Assembly: GCA_025738555.1 (NCBI GenBank)
Contig: JAOVFP010000010.1
Location: forward strand, 434,001 to 498,000
Length of the DNA stretch: 64,000 nucleotides
Reading direction: 5' to 3'
Origin: Cyathus striatus
Lineage: Eukaryota; Basidiomycota; Agaricomycetes; Agaricales; Nidulariaceae
Within the stretch, counting starts at the first letter, position 1; every line of letters starts with the position of its first letter. The notes beneath the pieces were generated by a model. It was not told where the DNA came from. It worked only from the letters and a program-made list of their open reading frames with translations, and did not search any database. The position numbers and the translations under genes were made by a program. Positions 43,270-55,299 of the stretch are shown piece by piece.

Positions 43270-45244
43270 TTACCAAGTATCAACCATCCTCTCATCCTTC
43301 ACCTCCTGCGAATGAAAAGCCGGCCTCAAAGCCGTACTCACGCGTGAACTAACAGCTCTCAAATAAGGCTTGGAGGCACTATACACCTGTTGTCCCTGCC
43401 CTTGACCCTGCCATTCCCTTTCCCTTTCCCTCTCCAGGTCGCGCTCAACAACAGGCGGACTGGGAGAAGGACTAGGCGAGGGCGACGAAGAATGAAAGCT
43501 CGAGCCTGGAGTCAGACTTCTCATATTCGACTGTGCGTAATGTCCCGCCTGGACATGCTGGATAGGATGAGAATGCGGATGACGAACGAATCGTTCGTCA
43601 GCTACGACAACCATCGCCATTGACCTCGTTAATTCCCTTTCCCTTTCCCTCTCTCTCCCTTCGCCCTCCCGTACACGGGGACGAGAACGATAAAAGGCAG
43701 AAGCGGAAGAAGGATGACGGCGTGCATCGTACGGTGTATCGATTATCTCATCTTCTTCCTCTTCCTCATTCTCTTCGTCTTGTTCGGGTTTTGGAGGGGG
43801 ATAAGAAATATCCATCTCATCACCCGAATCTTCCTCGCTCACTGAAAAACTCGAAATGGGGGGAGAGGGCATGTATTGCACCTGAGGCTGCTGAGGGATT
43901 CTCCTCGTCGGCGGGGACACTGAAGCTGAAGGAGAAGAAGTGGAGGGTATAGATGAAAATGGAGCCTGAACTGGTGAGGAAGCAGATGCGGAGCCAGAAG
44001 CAGAAGCACGTCGACGGCGTCTTCGTGTATCCGTCACTTGCGTACGTGCGAGTCCGGGTGTGGTATGATTCCTATAATGCCGTCGCATATTGGAGTTTAC
44101 GTTGAATTCGCGGCCGCAGTTTGGCCATGGGCATCGGAATGCTGTAGGTCGTAGTTAGTAAATATTTAAAAAAAAAATAACTCGATAAAATAAACGAAGA
44201 AAAAGAAATAAAGATAGAAAGAAGAAAGGAAACTCACGAGTAGCTCCCGTATGCGTATTAACATGAATCCGTAAACTACTAGGCCTATTAAACCTCTTAA
44301 AACAAGTCGGACAAACATGTTTCTTCCCGCTTCCTTCGGAAGGACTATCCTCATCACTCAGTCCGGCGCCTTCCGCATCCTGCGCGTACTCTGCCGCGCG
44401 GGGGGAGCTAGAGACAGGGAAGGATATGATAGAGGGGTAAGCTTGGGAGGATGTGGAAGAGACGGATGAGTATCGTCTTCTGGTGGTGTGTTCTTGTTGC
44501 GTAGGGGGAGGGGGATAGTGCATTGGTATATCGGGTGATGAGTGGTGCTGCTGGCGCACTTGCGCCTCAGCGGAGCGCTGTGCATTAGAGGGGACAGATA
44601 CAGATACACCGGAAGAAGAAGCTCTTTCCCTCTCCCTCTCCCTCTCCCGTTCCCGCCCAGAAGAAGAGGAAGAGGAAGAACCAGGGACCGAAACGCGGAA
44701 TATGGGTGAACCGCTCGCTCCGTTTCCGTTTCCATTTCCAGCGTGACTACTTCCGATTCCGTTACCATTATTATTACTGTGACTGCTACTGTTGACAGCA
44801 GCAGCAGCAGTACCACGCCCAGGCAACGTGTTGCTCGTAGCTAGATGTTTGAGCGAGGAGCTGGAAGGATCGGAGCGGAGTACGCTGAATTGCGATTGCG
44901 GGGATGATACTGGCACTACAGTGGCCGAGTGGCGTGTTTCCTGCGTGTGTGTGTGGGCGTGTGCGTGTGGGGGCAGGGGTGATTGGACTGAAGAGGGGGA
45001 TGGGCGTAAATGTGGAGAGGCAGGGTATGGTGGGCGTGTGTTGGGGGGAGTGCACCTGTGCGTCTGGAGGTGGAGTCTTGTGGATAGGAGGGGTATTGGA
45101 GTCTTGGTGAGGGAGATGTTATGTATCGGTTGGATGGCTGGAAGAAATAAGAATAATAATAAAAGAAAGGGTAAAAAGACGCACGTCTCGTCGAAGGGGT
45201 CGTTCCTCATTCGAAGCTTTTAATACATGTTCTATTGTGCTCAT
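43270..45244 (-). CDS. C2H2 zinc finger transcription factor
   Basis: Minus strand, exons 45244-45185, 45063-44238 and 44141-43270 join in phase to 585 residues. The start MSTIEHVLKASNEERPLRRD is a short first exon. A long Ser/Pro/Asn-rich region follows, then two adjacent fingers split by the last intron: CPTCFKRFNRPSSLRIHVNTH and, after HTGATPFR, CPWPNCGREFNVNSNMRRHY with the final His three residues later. This pair, with an NSNMRRH helix in the second finger, is common in basidiomycete nuclear regulators. An acidic stretch (EEEEEDEIIDTPYDA) may activate. Several Arg-Glu runs (RERERERERERA) come from GGGAAAGGGAAA-type repeat DNA. The targets are unknown. The exact acceptor of intron 1 was chosen by phase. 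Confidence 0.8.
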
Positions 45245-48200
45245 TAATACCCCATATAAAGAGGGGGGAAGTACTAGGACATACCAGGAAACATCTCCCG
45301 TATACTGGGCAGCGATATTTGTGACATTGCTAGGGAAGAAGAGGGCGAGGGAGAGGGCGAGCGGTGATGGGATGGATGGGATGGGAGGATAGGGATAGGA
45401 TTGGATTGGATAGGATATGGGAGCTATATAGTCAGACGCCGTATGCAAAAGGCAATCCAGTTTAAACACCGGAGAGCTGCGAGAATCAAGGTAAGTTGAT
45501 GGATTCGCCCAGGCAAATTAGACAGGTCGATAGTAGTCGGTAAGACACAGCTCCGAGGGGATGCTCGACAGTGACTCAAAAGAAGATACGAAATAAAAAA
45601 GGGAAGGGGGATTGCCTCTTCATCACAACTCCGCCTTATAAACACCTACGGCACAACAGCGATACCGGCTAACCCGAGTCCTAATAAGGAAGGCGCCGAG
45701 GATTGGCGTCTGGAAGAATAACACCCCCCCCCCTTCGCAGCCCGTACTGTGTCCTCAGCCCCCCCTGATAAACCCCGTTGACGTTATCGAACGCACCCAC
45801 CGATCTGCGGCTGCGTACGTTCCGGGATAGTCCACCTCCATATTCGTCCTCCCCAGCCCGCCTGAAAATCCGATTCCGAGGACGTCCAGCTACGCATGCA
45901 TCCTCAGCCCACCCACTCCTTCCCTACAGTAAGTATGCACGACGTACACTATCCGCATGTGGAACACATGCCATGTATACCGGATCTACGATCCTCCCTC
46001 CCCTCTGTGACTAACTATCCAAATAAGGAAATCATGACCCCTACCAAACGCGAGATCTTCGTTTTTTCGTTGTTTTTGTCTTTATTTATTTCCCCACACG
46101 CCAGAAAATGATGAAATCGGATTCCAAGATTCGCGGAGCGATGGAAATCACGTAGTGTGGTGATGTGGTGATGCAGATGATCCACTGAAACCGTTTATAA
46201 TTGCCGCAAGGACCCTACTAATAGCTATCAGATACGGATAGGATTAATCCCTTGCCAGCTGCCCTCCCACACGTACACTCGGGGTGCGGTGGGTTACTGT
46301 CCGCCAGTGCTGATCATCATGAATACATATACAACGGTCTACGTCGGGTACCAGGGCCGACTCCCTCCCCTCCCTCCCATCCATCCATCCATCCCATCCA
46401 TCTTGATAGTCATACTATTGCTATTCCGCGATCGACTCAGTGTCACCTTCTATGTAATCAATCTTCTCAGCTGAGCAAGGGTATCCCGAATCCGATGGGA
46501 TTTCAACATATTTATATTAAAACTCCGCTTTAATACCGCCATTAAGTAGAGTCAAGCCCCGAAACGCTATGTTCTTCTACATACTGATTCTAAACAAAGA
46601 AGAAAGAAGGGCCCTGGCGCCCCGGATAACCCGCCGAATGTACTTCCTTTCCCTTCTTCCTAGGTTTACTTCTGTAGGTCCCTGTGCAGTGACATGATGA
46701 ACTCAAGTTGAGAAGAATGCGTTGCGTTGCTTGGTGAAGATCGCTCGCTTGCTTGTGTTTCAGTATATATAACTGAAAGGAGACATGTTCTGAACTTAAG
46801 TGCTATGTAAGTTAAGTATTAGACAAGCAAGGTACACAGCTGTAAAGGATCTGCATCCATACGGAGTATCCCAATTCGCACCTTACATACACTATCATGG
46901 CCTAGGCCAGGCAAACAAACCGAATCCCCATCTGGACGGCCCTACATACAGGGTTAACATCGATGATCGTTTTCTCTCTTCCTTTCCAAGGGTAGCATAG
47001 AATGAAATGAGTCATCTTTCTTTTCTTCATCTTCTCTCCTCTCCTCGTACTTTGAAATTCAAACAAAGAAAAGAGAGGAGAGAGTTAAAAGGAGACCTTG
47101 TAAAACACGGCATCTAAACATATGCCCCGCACTCACACACGACCGATCTATAACACAATACAATACATTCTCTACACACCGAAACTTAGTACCCTACGCT
47201 CCTCTTCCTCGTACAAGGGGAGATGAGTCATCCACCGATCAACTCGTTCCGTGTACCCACCAAAGTACATACAGTACATACACAGGGCATGCACGCCTAC
47301 GCACCGTGCACCCATACATGATCTAAATATGGAACACAGCTAACAACAACCGGCGTCCCAGCGTGGATCCACAACGCACACAATTTCTATTCAATGCCAT
47401 GCATCGAGATCTGCGCTTTTGCTTGATTAGGTCATGCGTGTGACGATTTGCAACTTTAGGAACTGGGAAGGGTGGAGGGGGGTTTCAAGCGGAGCTTGAG
47501 AATCCTACCCACTCCATTCTTTTAGGATTTATTAATTCTTGTGGTGGTACGAGTAATTTACCAATGTTAATCAAAAAGTTTAAGTGATACATGTCTGTGT
47601 GATATGATAATCAGTACACTGATATGATAAGATGTCTACCACCCGTGGAAAATCAGAACGAAAGCGGTGAGTACCCGCCGACGGTAAGTAACACCGTACA
47701 TATATATATCCCGCGGCTTCACCGTTGTACCCGAACACCTTTGTGTCAGGTATGTATATATGTATATACCTGTCAACGCCATCGCGATGTTCTCAGAAGA
47801 TGCTTGAACTAGGGTTACCAAGTCCGCGAGACGAGATGCAGATCGCACAAGTAAGTTAGATGTAAATCACTTGTTTATCTTTATCACTAGCACTGCACCC
47901 GACGGACTATTATTATTTCTTGGATTTATGGGGGTGTGGTACTCAGCCAGCCCTATGTAGTGTAGTGGTCTTATCTTTGTCGTTTCTTCTTCGCCTTCGA
48001 TGCGCAGCGCACTGGTACGGATGTCGGTTTAGTTACTTATAACATATTAGTTATCAGTACGGGTAAGACACGCCTTGACCTTGAAACCATCCTCTAGCAA
48101 GAACGTATCATTCAGATGTATACTAAATCCTTCCTTGGCCGCGGAATGCGAAAAAGATACTCTAACCAAACTGGCTTATCAGCACTTTACACCCATCCAA

Positions 48201-50036
48201 GACAAGATCACAGATCACTAAATAACCTCACAAAACGAACCCATCTCCCTAATAGTGTAGTAAGAAGTAATAGTAATAGTAATTTAACCACACGATTGAA
48301 CCCTCTATTTCATAATTCCCCGGGCTACTATTTCTTTTAGGCTTCTCGCCACACATGGATTATTATTCAGTTCGATGCTCCTCTCAAGTATGTTCATCGC
48401 TATCGAATTCACTGAATCCGACGATGGCGGAATGACTTGCGATGGCTGGGAATTTTACCTAGCGCAAAAATAGGTGCCTTGAACCGTCTATCCGATTAGT
48501 TTATGTCCCTAGTACGAAGTACTCTCTCTATTCTATTATTTCTTCCATGTCGGGTAATTACAGTTTCGGTGGTAATACACCCTCTGTAGACATCCGAATA
48601 GGGGTTGAGTGGGGAAAGGTAGTGAATCTCGAGAAGAGAAGGTGACGAAAAAAGATCGCCGTCACTTCGTGTGTGTATACCATACATGTCACATCTTGCC
48701 TAATCACCAATGATTCGCGGTGTGCACCATATATATCTATATCACACCTCAACCCTCTCCAACTTTCCATTATGGATGCTCATTCGAATCAATCAGTTCT
48801 ATAGGGCAGTGGCGTCACCCTCACAAGACCACTCGAACAATTATTAGATTGCCGGATGGGCGTCTGATGCGGTGTTAGAGGTGCTATACCTTTCTTTATA
48901 CTTCATATATGCATTACATAATGCGAGTAAGTACCTTGTTCTGTTCCATCGCTCAAAGTTAAGAATAGCATTTCAGCCACACTGCATAGGTACTCCGCTT
49001 TTCAAGATAGTTCCCGGGGGGTAAGAATCCTAAGAGTTCGAGCGCTGCCGCTGGAATCGACACGATCATGCATAGGCGGCTGTGAGAATGAGGCGCCCTG
49101 TGACGTTCCCCGAAAAGTGGACCTACGTGCTGCTTAGTTGGGCCCTCTAATATGCGAAACCCGATCTGTTTGCATGTCACAGAAATCACAGAGAACATGT
49201 TGCCAGTGTGTGTGTTTTCGCAAAGATCGTATGTCGCTGTGTTTCCAATACCGTATGGCAAAGGACTCCCATGGTTCCCACACGGACACCGTGCGGATTG
49301 GGTTCGTTGCGTGGGCGATCGACCGTATGTATATGTCTGTGTCTGAATCAAATCATCACCTTTAGACGGTGCAAATCACGGAAATTTCATCACCGCGTGG
49401 TTAGGTCGCGCGTTTGAAGCACAGCGGCCCCCCTCCCCCTTCTTCTCAACGGAATAACATGAAGTACGAAGATATGTATGTCATGCCTTGTGCTTAATAT
49501 ATTGCTGTCACTGATCGGTCGAGAAGCTTTCCTCTTCCAGTGGTGTGGGCGCATTATGGCGGGGTCTACGGTAGGCGCTATGAAGATTGCAAGAAGTGAA
49601 ATAATGTGTAAATTTTCCGTGGGTCCCCGACCTTAATCAACTCGCTTGGGGATCCCTTGCTTGTTGTGGTCGGCACCCACTGCGTATTGTCCCAAGAATA
49701 TTTCTATGATCTACATTCTCAGTGGATCCTAGTGTTTCCGATGGAAGCCGCGAATCTTCATTCCAGTGTCCGCTTAAAGCAATCTTTGTTCTGTGGATCA
49801 CATCTGTTATTTCAATTATTATGATATGATGGAAAAATAAGATAAAGTTTGTAAGTTATTCTGATGCTTGTTCGGCTCTTCTAAGATACTAAATTGTTGC
49901 TAGATAGCAAACTGTCAACGAAAGAGGAAAATGAATCGAAAACTTCGTCAGGAGGCGCAATCCCTGGTCTATTTTCATCTCCGGCGCGATACTTTCCTGT
50001 CTTAACTGAGAACAGTTTGAGCTCAATCGAGTAACC
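45245..50036. other. Long gene-poor region
   Basis: No convincing gene in 4.8 kb. It contains a C-run near 45723, a (CCAT)n microsatellite near 46376-46400, and inverted C/T and G/A-rich tracts at 47030-47090. The beginning is the promoter of the C2H2 gene. Confidence 0.5.
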
Positions 50037-50923
50037 TCATAAATGAAAACCTTTCTCACCAAGAACCCTCCACAAACCTAAATCTAACGCCCCCTCTCCG
50101 AGATCGGCCTCCACATCGTCGCCTATGACTGCTATCCTTCCCTCTCTGGGGCCACTTAGTTCGCCACTGGCGTAGAAATCGCCGATGACACTCTGAAAGA
50201 ACGTTTTTGTGGGCTTACCCACAATATGTGCCTGGACGCCTGATGCGTACTCGAGCGCTGTGACGAAGGGCCCAGGACCGAGCGAGAGGCCTGGAGGAGA
50301 CTCCATTTGGATGTATTTAGCCTTGTGGGTTGCAATGAGAGGGATTCGCGCAGGTCCCCGCTCGAGCTGCGACGACGAGTGTACCTCGGGTCCTTCTTGA
50401 TGTTCGCCTACAAGAATCCGAAAAGCACTATTCAAATTTTCGAAATTGAACGAACCAGGGGCCAAGCCCACAACGACTGAATCGTAGTCTATATTTTGCT
50501 CGCCGCTTTGCCCTTGTGGCTCAGCGGAGATTTCCTCCCGGGCAGATTTCGAGAGGAGAAGGAATGGTCTAAGAGTTAAGTATTATTTCGGTATGCATTA
50601 TGTTGTCTTAGATTATGGAAAGATCCGACATACCGTTTCAAACCCTTTTCCTGCAAGATATGCTTTACCGATCCGATACTTGTCCAGACCTCTATTCTCC
50701 CTTCCTTGGATGAGATTTCGAAGCCTAACTTCTTCAATCTAATAATTAAAGAGGCTGTAGACTCCTTGCTGGTGTTGCTGCATAGTCTGAATGGCAACCT
50801 CGATTCTCGTAGGCGTTGGAACGCCTGGACAGCATTTGCAGTAGGCTTGGAACCAACATGGAGGTTCCCTGAAACATCTATCAGAAGTGCTAATATTACT
50901 GGGCGCGAAAATGTGCTCGACAT
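50037..50923 (-). CDS. HAD-superfamily phosphatase, LHPP/HDHD2-like
   Basis: Minus strand, exons 50923-50634 and 50568-50037 join in phase to 273 residues; an in-frame ATG at 50983 would add 20. Motif I is LLIDVSGNLHVG (DxSGxLH, as in LHPP and HDHD2, where the first Asp is the phosphate acceptor). Motif II is FRLCSNTSKES, the lysine region lies around HIVGKPTKTFF, and motif IV is IGDDVEADLGEG with the paired acidic residues. LIATHKAKYIQ is a further subclass IIA hallmark. The length fits single-domain-plus-cap family members (about 260-280). The human relatives act on phospho-lysine/histidine or pyrophosphate, but the substrate here is not known. No signal peptide, so cytosolic. Confidence 0.85.
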
Positions 50924-53900
50924 CAGCTGTTGGATGGGAGATGGAAGCTGGATTTCGGTGTAAGCTTCTCGGATGTTGAACACCCGATAAGATAGTATCA
51001 GCGGTTATATTTGGACCAAAGCCCCTTGAAAAATAGAAGTAAACAATGTGCGCATAGCAAGCCTCCGGCCCGGCCGAGCCTTTATGTTCCCGTAATAATA
51101 TATAGGCTGTTGTTCCCAGTACATTTCCTTGTGATAATTAGCGTCCAGAACAACGGAGTGAGCTACCAAAATTATTCCACTCTGTATCCCCTTAAGCTAC
51201 TTTTATACTACATATTAACGGATCTGTGCAAATCAGTAAGCTTCTTAGCATACCAGGATGTTATCGAACACGATATCTAACAACTGATGTTGATACATAA
51301 TAACCCGTACAGAAAGTGTGATGTGTATCATTGAATTCGCCACCATTCCACTAGGTATAAATCAGGAATAGATATTGTAGCCCACCCGTCACACGATCCT
51401 GCGAAGCCATGGAAGCTCCGCAAGGCGCAGGTAACGGCGCTGCTGTCCATGCTTCGTGAGCTTTTTGTACACTTCCGGCGTTTATCAATGCGGCTTTTTG
51501 CGTATATCCTCCTCAGGTAATCCACGTAGTCGTTTTTTAAGCAGGTGGTCGTCTATTACCGGGAGAAGTGCAAAGGCTTCTATGAAGCTCCGAGGAAAGC
51601 ATCCGGAGATGAGTAGATTGTCCCTGTCGCTAATGCACGAAGATGAATGTCTCTCGAGCATTCTAATCAATTGGAGCTCCTGATACAACATGATCCTTGC
51701 ACAGCGCGAGCGATGTCACCCATATATATATGTTCCATCTATTTGTGCAGCTGTGACACCAGTTATTGAAACTAATGTGAATAATACTCCATGTTTATCA
51801 CATCCAACAGGATTTCGAAGAGTACCTTACATGACATTTTGATCGAAACATAATTGTGGCGTGTGCGGCAAACCAACCTCCTTTATGTGAAGGGATCGCC
51901 AGTTTAAATAAGACTTGCCCGGGAGAACACGGCTACGGAATGAAAGATTTGCCGTCTCATGGCAGCGCACAATCACAAGAGCGTTAATGATTGACAGATA
52001 GCGGAATTCCATTCTACGTACAAAACCCGGTGACTATATATGTGTCTGTCCTCGCACCGGTCTTTAGTCAAGTTGCAGTACTGTAGCAGGTGTCATACCG
52101 GCATGGGGATCGTGGCGAACGATATGTAGCCACATTTCGAGGGGCCCGGGAGCGACGTATCAATTTTTTGTAAACAAACCAATAAAGAACGTGCATTCGA
52201 ACATTGTACGAAATTATGCGGATAAATCTCCACGTAACGCCCACAACCAGTTCCACATGCTACCTGAAGTGACGTTGAGTCACGTCCTTTCCTCCACTGC
52301 ATAGCAATCGCAGCTCCATGATGGGGTCCCAAAGGGTTAACAAGGTTACATGATTTACAAAGGACACTCGAAATTATGGACCCACGGAGATCCATCCATA
52401 CGAACTTTCCTCGATGACATGCTAGACCTAGTCACAAGAGAAGGAAATATCAGTGCGAAACAGAGAAAGCACATCCAAGTATCCGTGAACTTCCATTAAC
52501 GTCGCTGCGCAGCGATTTATTAGCATTCCGCGTCTATCCTTGACGGTTCATACGTATTATACACTAACGCGATCGGCATTGATTCCTTTAGAGGTATATG
52601 GGTTACTACTTATGAAACTAAGAATCAATAATTCGAATACGTACGCCTATAATCTATGAGCTTATGGTAGAAGTAAGCACCCGATGGATTAGGGATTCGC
52701 CTATGGCGGTTAGTTAAATCCGCGTACCTAGGAAAGATGTGGTACGATTGTTAACTACCGCTTATTCTAATGTACGTATAGTTCTTGAGCTCCTAGAGGA
52801 AAGTTTCCTTTTCTATTGTGGTAACTTATGCACCGTGTCGGCAGTGGGAACAGTGCAGAGCTAGGAAACATATGCGACAGGGTACCTACCCCTCTTTCCA
52901 TATACCTACCTATCCACTCACGGAAGCATTGAATTCATGCTCCATTTCCAAATCCAAATTAAGTTTCGCTACTTGTAAGCTTTATCGACTTCGATAAGGC
53001 ACTTAGTAGAATACAGGAGTTGTGTACCACGCTCGCCTGATGCTGAGATTTTCGATGGTTCAAGACAGCTCTGGCCAGATGACTCGAACGAGACACGCGT
53101 GTACCTCCCACAACCCCTTCTCTTCAATCAACCCTAATTACAAATGCTACTGTAGCACACAGATGTTTTCCTTTATTGCTAAATTGTTTGAGTCATTTAT
53201 ATCTGTTGCAAGGATACTACTAGACCTGGGTTGTATATCATCGGCCTTCGTGTATTTGAGGATATCAATGCATTGTGGTTGCGTTGTGAATACTGGGACT
53301 GCACACTCGCCTTTTCGAAGCGTTCATATACAGGTAATGGGTCCCCTTCGCTTGGTAGTCATTGTCCTATGAGTGTCGTTATATAGCAACTAACGTTTAA
53401 TTAATGACCACAATCTGCAGAAATTAGTGCCAAGTACTTACTGGTTATTAATCAAAGCGGTCATGAACGGTAAGATGGACGGTGGGAATGTCATGCGCTC
53501 ATAGTTCTCACCATTTCATTTGAAAACCGGTGGGCAGCCAGGCAGCCACCGATTGCATAATGCCCACTGCCCATAAGCTATTAGTGGTTGTCCAAATTTA
53601 TCCTGAAGCTAGTTCCCTGATCGTCAAGCATCGGCAATTTTCAACCCCACAGGCCATAGGGCATTCATTGAATCATTCGACAATGTTCTATGTAAGCGAC
53701 TCTATCTCCTATAGCACATTAGATGCTGTAGTGATAGGCCTGATAGCGAGCAATAGAACAACCCTCGGCCGCAGAGCGATTAATTCCAGCCGGATAAGAT
53801 AATCTTAAAAGTTCCCCATCACATGATGTGGATGGACCCGAGTAAGTAGCACGTATTTAAATATGTTAGACAACGATCTCAACATCAAGCACAGCCGACT

Positions 53901-53953
53901 ACATACCGCCTTCTTTCTTGTGGTGTTTAATTTTCGCATTTGACATTGGCAAC
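50924..53953. other. Gene-poor region
   Basis: No convincing gene in 3 kb. A possible relic on the minus strand near 51400-51700 is discussed under rejected items. The last 100 bp are the promoter of the dehydrogenase gene. Confidence 0.5.
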
Positions 53954-55208
53954 ATGGCATCACCTCTTGTATGGCTCATCACGGGAACTAGGTAACTTTG
54001 GAATTTAAAATTCGTCGAGACTCGAAGAGTCTGCTTATCCTTTGTTTAGCTCGGGTCTAGGGCGAGAACTCACCCTCGCTGCATTGAAGCGTGGTGATAA
54101 GGTTATCGCTACAGGGAGAGGTCGTTCACTCTCCAAACTAGACGACTTGAAGGCACAAGGAGCTGATATCCTCGAGCTCGATGTCACATCCTCACTTGAT
54201 ACTTTACACGACACTGCGAAGAAAGCTGTTTCGCTACACGGAAAGATAGATGTATTGGTTAACAACGCTGGTAAGCCGTTTTACGCGTTTCATCTTGGAC
54301 ACTCACATTTACTCCATCTTTAGGATACATTTTGGTCGGTGCGATTGAGGAAAACACGTAAGTCGTCCGGTTTGTTAGTCGAGGAAGGCTGACAGAGTCA
54401 CTGTAGGCCCGATGAAACCCTCGCCCAATTCAAGTGCGTCTTCGATGAACTTTGAACCTTATCATCTATCATCTGACATATTAACAGTACTAACGTATTC
54501 GGCGCTCTCAATGTAACACGAGCTGTGCTTCCATATATGAGAGAAAAGAAGACCGGAACTGTGGTATTTATGGGATCCATTGGTGGCTGGCGGTAAGTCC
54601 ATTAGTGACACGCTGTTGTCGGAACTTCCGTCCTTAATTACTCTTCAAACTTTAAAGATCCGTGCCATATGCTGGGTTGTACGCAGCGACAAAGTGGGCG
54701 TTAAGAGGTTAGCCCACAATAAATCTGAATGACTTTCGATATCCTGATTATAGAACCACTGTGACCTAGGAGTATCTGAAACTCTGCACGACGAAATATC
54801 TCCTCTTGGCTTGCGAAGCGTGTGCGTCGACTTCGGGTATTTCAGAACATCTTTCCTTGAGTCAGATCAGCGTGCACCTGCGGTATCCCGTATATCTGAC
54901 TATCAGCCCATCCATGATCGTGTTGAGAAAGCTTTCGAAGGTTTGTGACACATTTATGTGTAATATATCCAATTGACAAGCTTTCCTTTTCAGCATTCAA
55001 TAAAAAGCAACCCGGAGATCCCAAGAAGGGAGTAGAGGTTATTGCAGATATTGTTCGAGGAGAAGGCCTAGCGAAAGATAAACCATTCCCTAGAAGCATA
55101 GCATTAGGAACCGACTGCTACAACACAGTCAAAACCGTGTCAGAAGCCGCTCTTTCTAGGGCTGAGGAATGGAAGGAGGTGTCCAAGAGTACTGATTTCT
55201 CCGCTTAA
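53954..55208 (+). CDS. Short-chain dehydrogenase/reductase
   Basis: Eight exons (53954-53991, 54050-54270, 54324-54357, 54407-54433, 54488-54592, 54658-54707, 54770-54940, 54994-55208) join in phase to 286 residues. The Rossmann nucleotide site is TGTSSGLG, split by the first intron; NNAG, the catalytic serine region (FMGSIGGW) and the YAATK catalytic pair are all present and in order. The Arg in ATGRGRS and Asp in LDVTS suit NADP(H) use, though I cannot be certain. This is the classical SDR fold related to retinol-dehydrogenase-like fungal reductases; the substrate is unknown. There is no signal peptide. It is convergent with the GH3 gene, the stop codons being 91 bp apart. Confidence 0.9.
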
Positions 55209-55299
55209 AACGGCGTCGAAGTGAAAATGTGAATTACGAATTTCCCGCATTGTACATATAGCTATACAAATTTATCATCTCGAGTGCACAACTGTTAAT

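Noticed and set aside
46376..46402. CCATCC run considered as a telomere-like or regulatory repeat
   Set aside because: It is a short tetranucleotide microsatellite, not the telomeric TTAGGG/CCCTAA type.
51328..51691. Minus-strand frame with amphipathic segments (FPRSFIEAFALLPVIDDHLL, then EVYKKLTKHGQQRRYLRLAE after two stops)
   Set aside because: It may be the relic of a gene, but I recognise no family and the frame is interrupted by tandem stops, so I did not annotate it.
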